Positions 1-6,221 of a stretch of DNA of 8,796 nt are shown piece after piece (within the stretch, counting starts at the first letter, position 1; each line of letters starts with the position of its first letter). Position numbers and translations under genes: made by a program. Source of the stretch: Fusobacteriota bacterium (lineage in GTDB: Bacteria; Fusobacteriota; Fusobacteriia; Fusobacteriales; Fusobacteriaceae); NCBI GenBank assembly GCA_003973585.1, contig QNYN01000072.1, forward strand, positions 1-8,796, given 5' to 3'. The notes under the pieces are model-generated. The model worked only from the letters and a program-made list of their open reading frames with translations. It had not been told where the DNA came from and made no database searches.

Positions 1-253
1 AGTGTTTAAGGGAGTAGAATATGCAATAAAAGCAGGAAGAATAGGAAAATCTATGCCAGCAGTTTACAATGCTGCCAATGAAATAGCTGTAGAAGAATTT
101 ATAAATGGGAATATTAAGTTTTTGGAAATATATGAAGTTATAAAGAAAACTATGGATAATCATAAAGTTCATGAAGTATTAACTTTAGAAGAAGTAATAA
201 AAGCCGATACATGGGCAAGGGAAGAAGCTAAAAGGATAATCAAGAAGAAATAA
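1..253 (+). CDS. dxr: 1-deoxy-D-xylulose 5-phosphate reductoisomerase, C-terminal part (5' end outside window)
   Basis: Dxr (IspC) converts 1-deoxy-D-xylulose 5-phosphate to 2-C-methyl-D-erythritol 4-phosphate with NADPH, the committed step of the cytosolic MEP isoprenoid pathway. Only about the last 84 codons are in the window; the reading frame is open to the left edge and the stop is TAA at 251-253. The visible residues match the C-terminal helical domain of the family. This includes the signature MPAVYNAANEIAVEEF followed by a hydrophobic FLEIYEVI stretch and a charged, lysine-rich end. The NADPH-binding and metal-binding parts lie upstream and cannot be checked. The next gene, tmk, begins 39 bases downstream on the same strand with no terminator between, so the genes are probably co-transcribed. 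In many bacteria dxr sits in a cluster with rseP, which supports the call. The family assignment is secure, and the gene looks intact as far as it is visible. Confidence 0.9.
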   Translation, partial: VFKGVEYAIKAGRIGKSMPAVYNAANEIAVEEFINGNIKFLEIYEVIKKTMDNHKVHEVLTLEEVIKADTWAREEAKRIIKKK

Positions 254-277
254 ATTATTCTGATGAAGATAAAAAAA

Positions 278-286
278 GAGGGAGAG
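278..286 (+). promoter_or_regulatory. Ribosome binding site that fixes the tmk start
   Basis: The purine run GAGGGAGAG contains AGGGAG at 279-284 and lies 8 bases before the ATG at 293. The earlier in-frame ATG at 263 has no Shine-Dalgarno-like sequence in front of it, only an AT-rich stretch. This favours 293 as the true start. Confidence 0.7.
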
Positions 287-292
287 TTAAAA

Positions 293-961
293 ATGGGGAA
301 ATTAATAGTAATAGAAGGTACTGATTCTAGTGGTAAACAAACACAGACAGAACTCCTTTATGAAAAATACAAAAAAATGGGAAAAAAAGTAATGAAAATT
401 ACATTTCCAAATTATGATAGTCTATCATCAGCACCAGTAAAAATGTATTTAAATGGTGAATTTGGGGGATTAGAAGAAGCAAATATATATGCAGTATCTT
501 CTATGTATGCAGTAGATAGATATGCTTCATTTAAAACTATATGGGAAAAATTTTATAATGAAGGTGGAATCATTATTTCAGATAGATATACAACTTCTAA
601 TATGGTTCATCAAGCTTCAAAAATGGAAGATGAACAAGAAAAAGATAGATATTTAGAGTGGTTAGTTGATTTAGAATATGAAAAAATGAGAATACCAAAA
701 CCAAATGTAGTGATATTTTTAAATATGCCAACAGATGTAGCTTATAAATTAATGGAAGATAGAAAAAATAAAATAACAGGAGAAGAGAAAAAAGATATCC
801 ACGAAAATAACCGTGAATATATGAAAAAATCTCATGATAATGCCTGTTATGTAGCCAATAAATATGAGTGGAAAGAAGTAATGTGTACAAAAGAGGATAC
901 TTTAAAAACTATAGATGAAATAGGTGAAGAAGTATTTAGAATATGTGAGGAGATAGTATAA
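293..961 (+). CDS. tmk: Thymidylate (dTMP) kinase, divergent type
   Basis: The protein (222 aa from the ATG at 293) probably phosphorylates dTMP to dTDP with ATP, an essential cytosolic step of dTTP synthesis. It has the P-loop EGTDSSGKQTQ at residues 8-18, a dNMP-contact segment FPNYDS at 38-43, VDRYASF at 74-80, DRYTTSN at 97-103 (the family DR(Y/H) motif) and a basic lid segment rich in Arg and Lys around 156-171. The length fits the family (about 200-230 aa). The lid carries basic residues while the P-loop lacks the Arg of the eukaryotic type, which resembles the E. coli (type II) arrangement. Two things are odd. The residue after the P-loop lysine is Gln16, where Ser or Thr is usual. FPNYDS also replaces the common TREPGG-like motif. 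A start at 263 would add ten Lys/Glu-rich residues and has no ribosome binding site. The gene lies between dxr and rseP and abuts the latter. The kinase fold is certain; dTMP as substrate is likely but could be another deoxynucleoside monophosphate. Confidence 0.88.
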   Translation: MGKLIVIEGTDSSGKQTQTELLYEKYKKMGKKVMKITFPNYDSLSSAPVKMYLNGEFGGLEEANIYAVSSMYAVDRYASFKTIWEKFYNEGGIIISDRYTTSNMVHQASKMEDEQEKDRYLEWLVDLEYEKMRIPKPNVVIFLNMPTDVAYKLMEDRKNKITGEEKKDIHENNREYMKKSHDNACYVANKYEWKEVMCTKEDTLKTIDEIGEEVFRICEEIV

Positions 962-1981
962 ATGAATATAATAATAACACTATTAATTTTAGGAATAATT
1001 ATAATGGTTCATGAGTTAGGACACTTTTTAACAGCTAAATATTTTAAAATGCCTGTAGAAGAGTTTTCTTTAGGAATGGGGCCTATTTTATTTTCTCATG
1101 AAGGTGAAAATACTAAATATTCTATAAGAGCAATTCCTGTAGGAGGATTTGTAAATATTCAAGGAATGGAAGTAGATTCAGTTGTAAAAGATGGATTTAA
1201 TACAAAAACTCCCTTTCAAAGGTTTGTAGTATTAGTTGCTGGTGTAGTTATGAATTTTTTATTAGCTTATATTATTATATTTGGAAGTTTGATATATAGT
1301 GGAAAAGCTATTCAAAATGATAATCCAGTTATAGGAAATGTAATAGAATCTTCTAAATCTTTTGGTGATCTAATGGCAGGAGATGAAATACTAGAAATAG
1401 ATGGACATCAAATAGAGAAATGGGAAGATATAAGTCGTGTAAATGATGAAATAGACAGTACTAGTATGAAATTTCTATTAAAAAGAAATGGAAAAGAGAT
1501 AGAAAAAAATATAGAATTAACATATGATGAAGGCCGTAAAGATTATTATATAGGAATTTTACCTGAATATACTATAGAAAAATATGGATTTTTAGATGCA
1601 GTATCTGAATCATGGAAAGCTTATAAAAATTTATTTAAAATGATATTAACTGGGTTTAAACAACTAATAACAGGGGAAGTTAGTGCAAAAGAAATTTCTG
1701 GACCTGTAGGAATGGTAAAAATAGTAGGAGATGCTAGTCAAGGTGGAATGGGAATACTATTTTGGTTAACAGCATTACTTTCAATAAATATTGGATTTTT
1801 TAATTTATTACCTTTTCCAGCATTAGATGGTGGAAGGATTATATTTGTGATTTTAGAAGTACTTGGAGTTAAGATAAATAAAAAATTCGAGGAAAGATTT
1901 CATCAAGTAGGAATGATAATATTGTTTGGGCTTATAATTTTGATAACTTTCAATGATATATTAAATATATTTATAAAATAA
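962..1981 (+). CDS. rseP: RIP/site-2 zinc metalloprotease RseP
   Basis: This is an integral membrane zinc protease of the M50B (S2P) family that cuts transmembrane helices, typically anti-sigma factors or signal-peptide remnants. The protein is 339 aa. Transmembrane helix 1 (about 1-20) carries the zinc-binding HELGH at residues 17-21. The second catalytic motif, NLLPFPALDGG at 281-291, supplies the third zinc ligand, Asp289. Hydrophobic segments lie near 87-110, 262-282 and 313-335. A single PDZ domain spans roughly 120-200; the E. coli protein has two and is about 450 aa, so this is the shorter one-PDZ form common in other phyla. The ATG follows the tmk TAA with no gap (TAAATG), and GAGGAG at 947-952 inside the end of tmk is the ribosome binding site, so translational coupling is likely. 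Its substrate cannot be read from this window, which contains no sigma/anti-sigma pair. Confidence 0.94.
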   Translation: MNIIITLLILGIIIMVHELGHFLTAKYFKMPVEEFSLGMGPILFSHEGENTKYSIRAIPVGGFVNIQGMEVDSVVKDGFNTKTPFQRFVVLVAGVVMNFLLAYIIIFGSLIYSGKAIQNDNPVIGNVIESSKSFGDLMAGDEILEIDGHQIEKWEDISRVNDEIDSTSMKFLLKRNGKEIEKNIELTYDEGRKDYYIGILPEYTIEKYGFLDAVSESWKAYKNLFKMILTGFKQLITGEVSAKEISGPVGMVKIVGDASQGGMGILFWLTALLSINIGFFNLLPFPALDGGRIIFVILEVLGVKINKKFEERFHQVGMIILFGLIILITFNDILNIFIK

Positions 1982-1982
1982 A

Positions 1983-2021
1983 AGAAGGTAGGTGTGATAA
2001 AAAGAATCACATCTACCTTTT
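1983..2021. terminator. Bidirectional rho-independent terminator between rseP and tRNA-Arg
   Basis: Arms 1985-1998 (AAGGTAGGTGTGAT) and 2006-2019 (ATCACATCTACCTT) pair over 14 positions with one G-U, around a 7-base A-rich loop. A weaker extension reaches 1983/2021. The plus-strand product is followed by TTTTAATTTT. The minus-strand product is followed by CTTTTATTTT. It therefore suits both the rseP operon arriving from the left and the tRNA gene arriving from the right. Confidence 0.85.
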
Positions 2022-2033
2022 AATTTTAAACTA

Positions 2034-2110
2034 TGGTGACCCTGACGCGATTCGAACGCATGGCCTACTCCTTAGGAGGGAGTTGCTCTATCCATCTGAG
2101 CTACAGAGTC
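2034..2110 (-). tRNA. tRNA-Arg (anticodon CCU, reads AGG)
   Basis: Read on the minus strand this 77-base segment folds as a complete cloverleaf. The 7-bp acceptor GACTCTG/CAGGGTC has one G-U, the D stem is GCTC/GAGC, and the anticodon stem ACTCC/GGAGT holds the 7-base loop CTCCTAA. The variable loop has 5 bases, and the T stem ATGCG/CGCGT holds the loop TTCGAAT. Discriminator A and an encoded CCA finish it. Loop positions 34-36 are CCT, giving arginine for AGG codons. It stands alone, convergent to rseP, and shares that operon's terminator. No integrase or duplicated 3' end is seen beside it, so there is no sign of use as an integration site. Confidence 0.96.
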
Positions 2111-2119
2111 ATCAAGTAG

Positions 2120-2148
2120 ATTATATAATATTTTACTAAAAAAAGAAA
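2120..2148 (-). promoter_or_regulatory. Likely promoter of tRNA-Arg
   Basis: On the minus strand a perfect TATAAT (-10) lies at 2125-2120, nine bases before the first base of the mature tRNA. The hexamer 17 bp upstream (2148-2143) reads TTTCTT, a weak -35. Transcription would start only a few bases ahead of the tRNA. Confidence 0.55.
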
Positions 2149-2172
2149 TATTAATTTTTTTTAATTTTTAAA

Positions 2173-2201
2173 TTGAAAACTACATACTTTTGTGTTATAA
2201 T
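2173..2201 (+). promoter_or_regulatory. Strong extended -10 sigma70 promoter for the DUF819 gene
   Basis: TTGAAA at 2173-2178 (-35) and TATAAT at 2196-2201 (-10) are separated by the optimal 17 bp. The -10 is preceded by TG one base upstream (TGTTATAAT), the extended -10 form. Expected transcription start is near 2208, giving a leader of about 45 bases before the ATG at 2254. A perfect 12-bp palindrome, TTCTTATAAGAA (2214-2225), lies just downstream of the predicted start and could be an operator. Confidence 0.8.
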
Positions 2202-2253
2202 CCGATATAAAGTTTCTTATAAGAACAAAAAATAAAAATAAAGAGGTGAAAAA

Positions 2254-3471
2254 ATGATAACAAATGTATTTAGTTATTTTTCATTGTTGATGTTGTTTAT
2301 AACAGGAGTATTGTATTGTGAAAAAACATTAAAATTAAAATTATTTAAAGTAATTCCTGGTTTAACATTTATTTATTTTGGTGGAATGATTGGGGCAACA
2401 ATGCATATTTGGCAATTAACTCCAGAATTGTCAAACTTCATAGGTCAATTAAAGAATTATTTATTACCAATGATGTTATTTTTATTACTACTAAAAAACG
2501 ATATTAGAGATGTATTTAAATTAGGACCTAAATTAGTAGGATCATTTTTAGCAGTAACAGCAAGTATAATAATTGGATTTATAATTGTATTTATAGCATT
2601 AAAATCAAAACTTGATGTAGATGCATGGCAAACATTTTCAATCTTATCTTCTTCATGGGTTGGAGGATCAACAAATATGGCTGCAACTCAAGCAGGATTA
2701 GGAGTAAAAGATGGATCTCAAGCATTAACATATGCATTTTTAATGGATAATATCTGTGCTTCATTTTGGTTAGTATTACTTATTTCATTAGCTCCAATGA
2801 GAGAAAAGTTCAATAAATTCTCAGGTGCAAACAGTGAAGAAGTAGATAAAATAATAAGACATATTCATACTACAGCAGCTAAAAATGAAGATAAAAGAGA
2901 TTATGAATTTATGGATTTTATGTTAACATTAGGACTAGGTCTTGGAGTAGCAGGAATAGTATTAGTTCTTGGAAAACAAGTAATTAATCCAGGTGGATTA
3001 ACAGATGCTGATTTCTTATCTGGTCTTAGATCATTCTTTGCTGGATCTGGATGGGTAGTAATTTTAGCAACAATCTTTGGAATTATAGGAAGTACTACTC
3101 CATTAAAGAAAATAAAAGGAACAGATCATGTAGGTAGTGTACTTTTATATGTGGTAGTAGGATTAATAGCAACAGCAACAGATTTTTCTACAATTGATAT
3201 GGGACAAGCTGCTATCTATATAGTGGCAGGAGTATTAGTATTACTATTCCATTTAGTAGTATTATTAATAATGGCAAAAATATTTAAATTAGATCTTTAT
3301 ATTTGTGGAATAGCTTCTCAAGCAAATATAGGAGGATCTGTATCAGCTCCAATTTTAGCAGGAACATATGATGAAGCATTAATCCCAGCAGGACTCATGA
3401 TGGGGATATTTGGGTCTGCCATTGGAACAGTTACTGCTTTGATGTTAGCTAAGTTATTGATGACCTTATAA
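2254..3471 (+). CDS. DUF819 family (YjcL-like) integral membrane protein, probable transporter
   Basis: The product is a 405-aa polytopic inner-membrane protein of the DUF819 family (Bacillus YjcL-like), whose substrate I do not know. About ten or more hydrophobic segments are visible. The more obvious ones lie near 6-20, 35-52, 70-82, 95-116, 157-180, 222-240, 263-280, 295-308, 318-342 and 376-403. A hydrophilic loop at about 183-218 divides the protein in two. Each half has a Gly/Ser-rich re-entrant-looking motif: SWVGGSTNMAATQAGLG at 134-150 and SQANIGGSVSAPILAGTY at 355-372. Each is followed by a hydrophobic segment beginning about ten residues later. This suggests an internal duplication like that of many secondary carriers. 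The ribosome binding site AGAGGTG (2242-2248) is 5 bases before the ATG. The gene has its own strong promoter and terminator, so it is monocistronic. Family assignment is firm; the transport role is inferred from architecture. Confidence 0.85.
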   Translation: MITNVFSYFSLLMLFITGVLYCEKTLKLKLFKVIPGLTFIYFGGMIGATMHIWQLTPELSNFIGQLKNYLLPMMLFLLLLKNDIRDVFKLGPKLVGSFLAVTASIIIGFIIVFIALKSKLDVDAWQTFSILSSSWVGGSTNMAATQAGLGVKDGSQALTYAFLMDNICASFWLVLLISLAPMREKFNKFSGANSEEVDKIIRHIHTTAAKNEDKRDYEFMDFMLTLGLGLGVAGIVLVLGKQVINPGGLTDADFLSGLRSFFAGSGWVVILATIFGIIGSTTPLKKIKGTDHVGSVLLYVVVGLIATATDFSTIDMGQAAIYIVAGVLVLLFHLVVLLIMAKIFKLDLYICGIASQANIGGSVSAPILAGTYDEALIPAGLMMGIFGSAIGTVTALMLAKLLMTL

Positions 3472-3483
3472 ATTAAGTTAATA

Positions 3484-3516
3484 AAAATAGGAGAGTCCAA
3501 GGGATTCTCCTATTTT
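3484..3516. terminator. Bidirectional rho-independent terminator between the DUF819 gene and the pentapeptide gene
   Basis: Arms 3484-3498 and 3502-3516 pair over 15 positions with one G-U, closing on a 3-base loop (AAG). The core is AGGAGAGTCC with GGATTCTCCT. The outer A and T runs of the stem give a T-tract on either strand. It sits 12 bases after the DUF819 stop and 8 bases after the stop of the minus-strand gene (as transcribed), so it likely serves both. Confidence 0.85.
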
Positions 3517-3524
3517 ATTATAGT

Positions 3525-4088
3525 TTATACAATTTTTATATTAAATTCTTTGAGCAAACCAACTAAACCAGAGGTAGAGAATTTTCCTCCCTTGATAGAA
3601 TTCGTTAATGGATTTATCCTGTAGTTAATAGCATCTTTAAAATTAGAATTTTCTAAATTGCAATTTTCAAAAGTTGTACCTAATAAATTTGTATTTGAAA
3701 AATCACTTTTATTTAAATTAGTTTCTAAAAAGATACACTCTTTTAAAATAGAAGAAGTAAATTTAGTTTTTGTTAAATTAAGTTTGGCAAAATCACAATA
3801 TTTTAAATATGAATCTTCAAATTCTATTTCTATGACAAAGGTATTGATATTACTAAAATTTAAACTTATAAGCTCTGATTTTATAAATTTAACTTCTACA
3901 AATTTTGAATCTGTTAAATCTACAGAAGTCAGATGACAAGAATCAAAGATACAATTTTCAAATGAAGTATTACTAAAATTACTAGAATTAAAAGAAATAT
4001 TCTTAAAATTACAATTAAAAAATTCGCTATTTTCAAAAGTTAAGAGATCAAAATCTTCTTTAGAAAAAATCATATCTTCATAATACAT
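3525..4088 (-). CDS. Pentapeptide-repeat protein (beta-helix), function unknown
   Basis: This is a 187-aa protein with no signal peptide or membrane segment, so it is probably cytosolic. Phe or Leu recurs every fifth residue at positions 13, 18, 23 and so on to 78, and again from 90 to 150, with N/S/T/D/E/C between. This is the A(D/N)LXX-type pattern of a right-handed quadrilateral beta-helix of about 27 repeats. The register slips by two residues at about 79-89, predicting a kink or small loop. The C-terminus (151-187) is not repetitive: YRINPLTNSIKGGKF, then a short amphipathic GLVGLLKEF helix and a hydrophobic tail. This resembles the end of Qnr/MfpA-type proteins, but also of many uncharacterised family members, so gyrase protection is not claimed. 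Start: the ATG at 4088 has AGG 9 bases upstream. The upstream ATG at 4097 has AGG immediately against it, too close to work, and would add three residues. The gene is divergent from the OPT gene and convergent with the DUF819 gene. Confidence 0.85.
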   Translation of the reverse strand: MYYEDMIFSKEDFDLLTFENSEFFNCNFKNISFNSSNFSNTSFENCIFDSCHLTSVDLTDSKFVEVKFIKSELISLNFSNINTFVIEIEFEDSYLKYCDFAKLNLTKTKFTSSILKECIFLETNLNKSDFSNTNLLGTTFENCNLENSNFKDAINYRINPLTNSIKGGKFSTSGLVGLLKEFNIKIV

Positions 4089-4117
4089 ATACCACATCCT
4101 ATGTTTTAAGTTGATTT

Positions 4118-4126
4118 ATTATACCA
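4118..4126 (-). promoter_or_regulatory. Extended -10 promoter for the pentapeptide-repeat gene
   Basis: On the minus strand TGGTATAAT (4126-4118) is a perfect TATAAT with an extended TGn element. No good -35 is seen 16-18 bp upstream, which is common for extended -10 promoters. The predicted start near 4111 gives a leader of about 22 bases. An imperfect inverted repeat, TCACTAG (4131-4137) with CTAGGGTGA (4145-4153), overlaps the region where the -35 would lie. Confidence 0.5.
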
Positions 4127-4202
4127 TCTTTCACTAGAAGTATACTAGGGTGATAATAATTTTATAAATAAATTACTAAAAAATGGACTTTTAGCATAAA
4201 AA

Positions 4203-4239
4203 ATAACTTGTTGACTAAAGTTGTAAATGAGGGTAGTAT
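4203..4239 (+). promoter_or_regulatory. Candidate promoter and operator-like repeat of the OPT-PqqD unit
   Basis: TTGACT at 4211-4216 is a good -35. TAGTAT at 4234-4239, 17 bp on, is a moderate -10. The -35 lies inside an inverted repeat, ATAACTT (4203-4209) with AAGTTGT (4218-4224), six of seven positions complementary. The heptamer TAGTATT occurs at 4234 and again at 4251. The leader to the ATG at 4290 is about 45 bases, with no obvious riboswitch. Promoter call moderate; regulatory role of the repeats is speculative. Confidence 0.45.
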
Positions 4240-4289
4240 TTTATATTCAATAGTATTAAAAAAACTATCAAAAATAAGGAGGCAATTAA

Positions 4290-6209
4290 ATGAACGAAGA
4301 GAAGAAAAAGTTTAAACCATTTGTATCAATGGATACAGTAATGTCAGAAGCAACCATTGTATCTGTAGGAATAGGTATATTATTTGCAGTTATATTTGCA
4401 GCATCTAATGTATACTTAGGTTTAAAAACAGGATTAACAATTGCAGCTGCAATACCAGCTTCAATATTAGGAACAGGTTTATTAAAGGGAGTTTTTAAAA
4501 CAAATTCAATATTAGAAGCAAACTTAGTGGCATCTGTATCAGCAGTAGGTGAATCTATAGCAGGTGGAATAATTTTCACATTACCTGCAATAATCATATG
4601 GGGACATCATTTATCAGCAACTTCTATTGCTATAATTACTATATTAGGTGGATTAATAGGAATGTTATTTGTAGTTCCTTTTAGAGAATATTTAATAGTA
4701 GAAGAACATGGAGTACTAATGTTTCCTGAATCAGTAGCAGCTTATGAAATTCTAGTAAATGCCAATAAAGGTGGAGAAGGATTTAAAACTGTATTAAAAG
4801 GTTTAGGAGTAGGTGGAGTTTTTAAATTCATGTCAGGAGGACTAGGGTTATGGACTGAAGGTCCTACTTGGGCAATTGCAAAATTAGGTACAGCATTTGG
4901 ATTTAGTGCAGTGGCATCTCTTTTAGGAGTAGGATTTATCGTAGGAACAGGAGTTGCTATACTAATGTTTGCAGGAGCATTCTTTGCATGGTTTGGGCTT
5001 ATTCCTTTAATTAAATTTATAGGAATGAATGTTACAACTCCTATATTTCCAGCAACTCAGTTAATTTCTGAAATGTCAGCAGGTGATATTTGGTCAAATT
5101 ATATAAGATATATAGGTGCTGGAGCAGTAGCAGCAGGAGGATTTATTTCATTAGCTAAGTCAGCACCTGCAATTATTAACTCATTTAAAAATGCAATGAG
5201 TGGATTAGCAAAAGGTGGAGAAGGATCGAATAAAAAAGAAAGACAAAATACCGATACACCATTAACATTTGTAGGAGCAGGAGCTATAGCAGTATTTTTA
5301 ATTGTATGGTTAGTTCCATTGTCATCAGGAATTCCAAAAATCGGATTTATAGTATCTTTATTAGTAGTATTTTTCTCATTTTTCTTTGGTGTAGTATCAG
5401 CAAGAATGTGTGGAATTATGGGTGCTTCTAATAATCCAGTTTCAGGAATGACAATTGCATCATTATTAGTAATTGCTTCAGTTATAAAAGTATCTGGTGT
5501 AAATCCAGATTTAGGTAAAATTATGGCAATAATTGCAGCAGGGGTAGTTTGTATTTCAATTGCAACATCTGGTGGAGTAGCTCAAAGTTTAAAGCATACT
5601 TACTTAGTAGGAGGAACACCGAAAAAGATAGAATGGTCAATGTTTGCAGGATTAGTAGTAGCATCATTTGCAGCAGGTGGAGTAGTATTAATGCTACACA
5701 AAGCTTTTGGACTAGGATCGGCCGATGTTCCAGCACCTCAAGCTGGTCTAATGAAAATGCTATCTGAAGGTGTAATGACTGGAGATATCCCTTGGACATT
5801 AGTAATTGTAGGGGTAGTAATAGGAATTATGATTGATTTATTAAAATTACCAATATTACCAATTGCTTTAGGACTTTATTTACCGATTTCTTTATCATCA
5901 GCAATCTTAACAGGAGCTTTAGTAAGAAGTTTTGTTGAGAAAAAATATAATTCAAATGAAGGAGAAAAGAAAGGTAGAGTAGAAAAAGGAATTTTATTAT
6001 GTTCTGGGCTAGTAGCAGGAGATGCATTAATAGGTATTTTAATAGCAGGATTTATAACATTTGGAAAAGATTTATCATCTTTCGGAGCTAAATTTGGAGC
6101 GATAACTCAAAATTCAACTATAGGATTTATAATATTTATCCTTTTAGGAGGATGGATTTATTCTCAAGTGGTATCAGGAAAGTCTTCAGATGAAAGTTTA
6201 CCTGAATAA
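4290..6209 (+). CDS. OPT family oligopeptide transporter
   Basis: This is a 639-aa inner-membrane carrier of the OPT (oligopeptide transporter) superfamily, bacterial branch. Members take up small peptides, peptide-like compounds or metal chelates, usually driven by protons. Family-like blocks in order: NVYLGLKTGLTIAAAIPAS (40-58), GESIAGGIIFTLPA (87-100), FPESVAAYEIL (145-155), GIMGASNNPVSGMTIAS (375-391), GGVAQSLKHTYLVGGTPKK (428-446), LPIALGLYLPISLSSAILTG (523-542) and SGLVAGDALIGI (572-583). About 14-16 hydrophobic segments are seen. A Lys/Glu/Asn-rich cytoplasmic-type loop at about 306-324 divides two roughly equal halves. The start is secure: a full AAGGAGG at 4276-4282 lies 7 bases before the ATG, and the N-terminus is short and charged. 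The stop is followed within 12 bases by a PqqD-like gene with no terminator between. The substrate is unknown: peptide import is the default reading, and metal-chelate uptake is possible. Confidence 0.92.
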   Translation: MNEEKKKFKPFVSMDTVMSEATIVSVGIGILFAVIFAASNVYLGLKTGLTIAAAIPASILGTGLLKGVFKTNSILEANLVASVSAVGESIAGGIIFTLPAIIIWGHHLSATSIAIITILGGLIGMLFVVPFREYLIVEEHGVLMFPESVAAYEILVNANKGGEGFKTVLKGLGVGGVFKFMSGGLGLWTEGPTWAIAKLGTAFGFSAVASLLGVGFIVGTGVAILMFAGAFFAWFGLIPLIKFIGMNVTTPIFPATQLISEMSAGDIWSNYIRYIGAGAVAAGGFISLAKSAPAIINSFKNAMSGLAKGGEGSNKKERQNTDTPLTFVGAGAIAVFLIVWLVPLSSGIPKIGFIVSLLVVFFSFFFGVVSARMCGIMGASNNPVSGMTIASLLVIASVIKVSGVNPDLGKIMAIIAAGVVCISIATSGGVAQSLKHTYLVGGTPKKIEWSMFAGLVVASFAAGGVVLMLHKAFGLGSADVPAPQAGLMKMLSEGVMTGDIPWTLVIVGVVIGIMIDLLKLPILPIALGLYLPISLSSAILTGALVRSFVEKKYNSNEGEKKGRVEKGILLCSGLVAGDALIGILIAGFITFGKDLSSFGAKFGAITQNSTIGFIIFILLGGWIYSQVVSGKSSDESLPE

Positions 6210-6221
6210 TAAGTGATGTTT

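Noticed and set aside
597..890. Open frame of 97 codons on the minus strand inside tmk
   Set aside because: It lies fully inside a well-supported kinase gene. Its product is a low-complexity Leu/Tyr/His/Phe composition expected from reading AT-rich coding DNA backwards, and no ribosome binding site was seen.
2034..2110. tRNA-Arg as an attachment site for an integrated element
   Set aside because: No integrase, no duplicated tRNA 3' end and no shift in composition is seen on either side; neighbours on both sides look like ordinary chromosome.
3318..3500. Minus-strand frame of 60 codons over the end of the DUF819 gene
   Set aside because: It overlaps the terminator hairpin and is antisense to a conserved membrane motif; it has no independent support.
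3658..3936. Open frame of 92 codons on the plus strand inside the pentapeptide gene
   Set aside because: It mirrors the repeat pattern of the minus-strand gene; the repetitive Lys/Phe/Ser product is an artefact of the pentapeptide code.
3525..4088. Calling the pentapeptide protein a Qnr quinolone-resistance determinant
   Set aside because: The tail is similar in layout, but the loop arrangement differs from Qnr and many pentapeptide proteins share this tail; sequence alone does not support resistance.
4127..4289. Riboswitch or structured leader upstream of the OPT gene
   Set aside because: Only short weak stems are seen (for example ATAGT/ACTAT near 4252-4268); there is no conserved aptamer-like core and no terminator/antiterminator pair.
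4286..4597. Open frame of 103 codons on the minus strand over the start of the OPT gene
   Set aside because: It is antisense to the conserved N-terminal transporter motifs, with no recognisable domain and no promoter or ribosome binding site.
5521..6027. Several short frames on both strands inside the OPT gene
   Set aside because: All lie within conserved transmembrane coding sequence; the Leu-rich or Ser/Trp-rich products are shadows of it.
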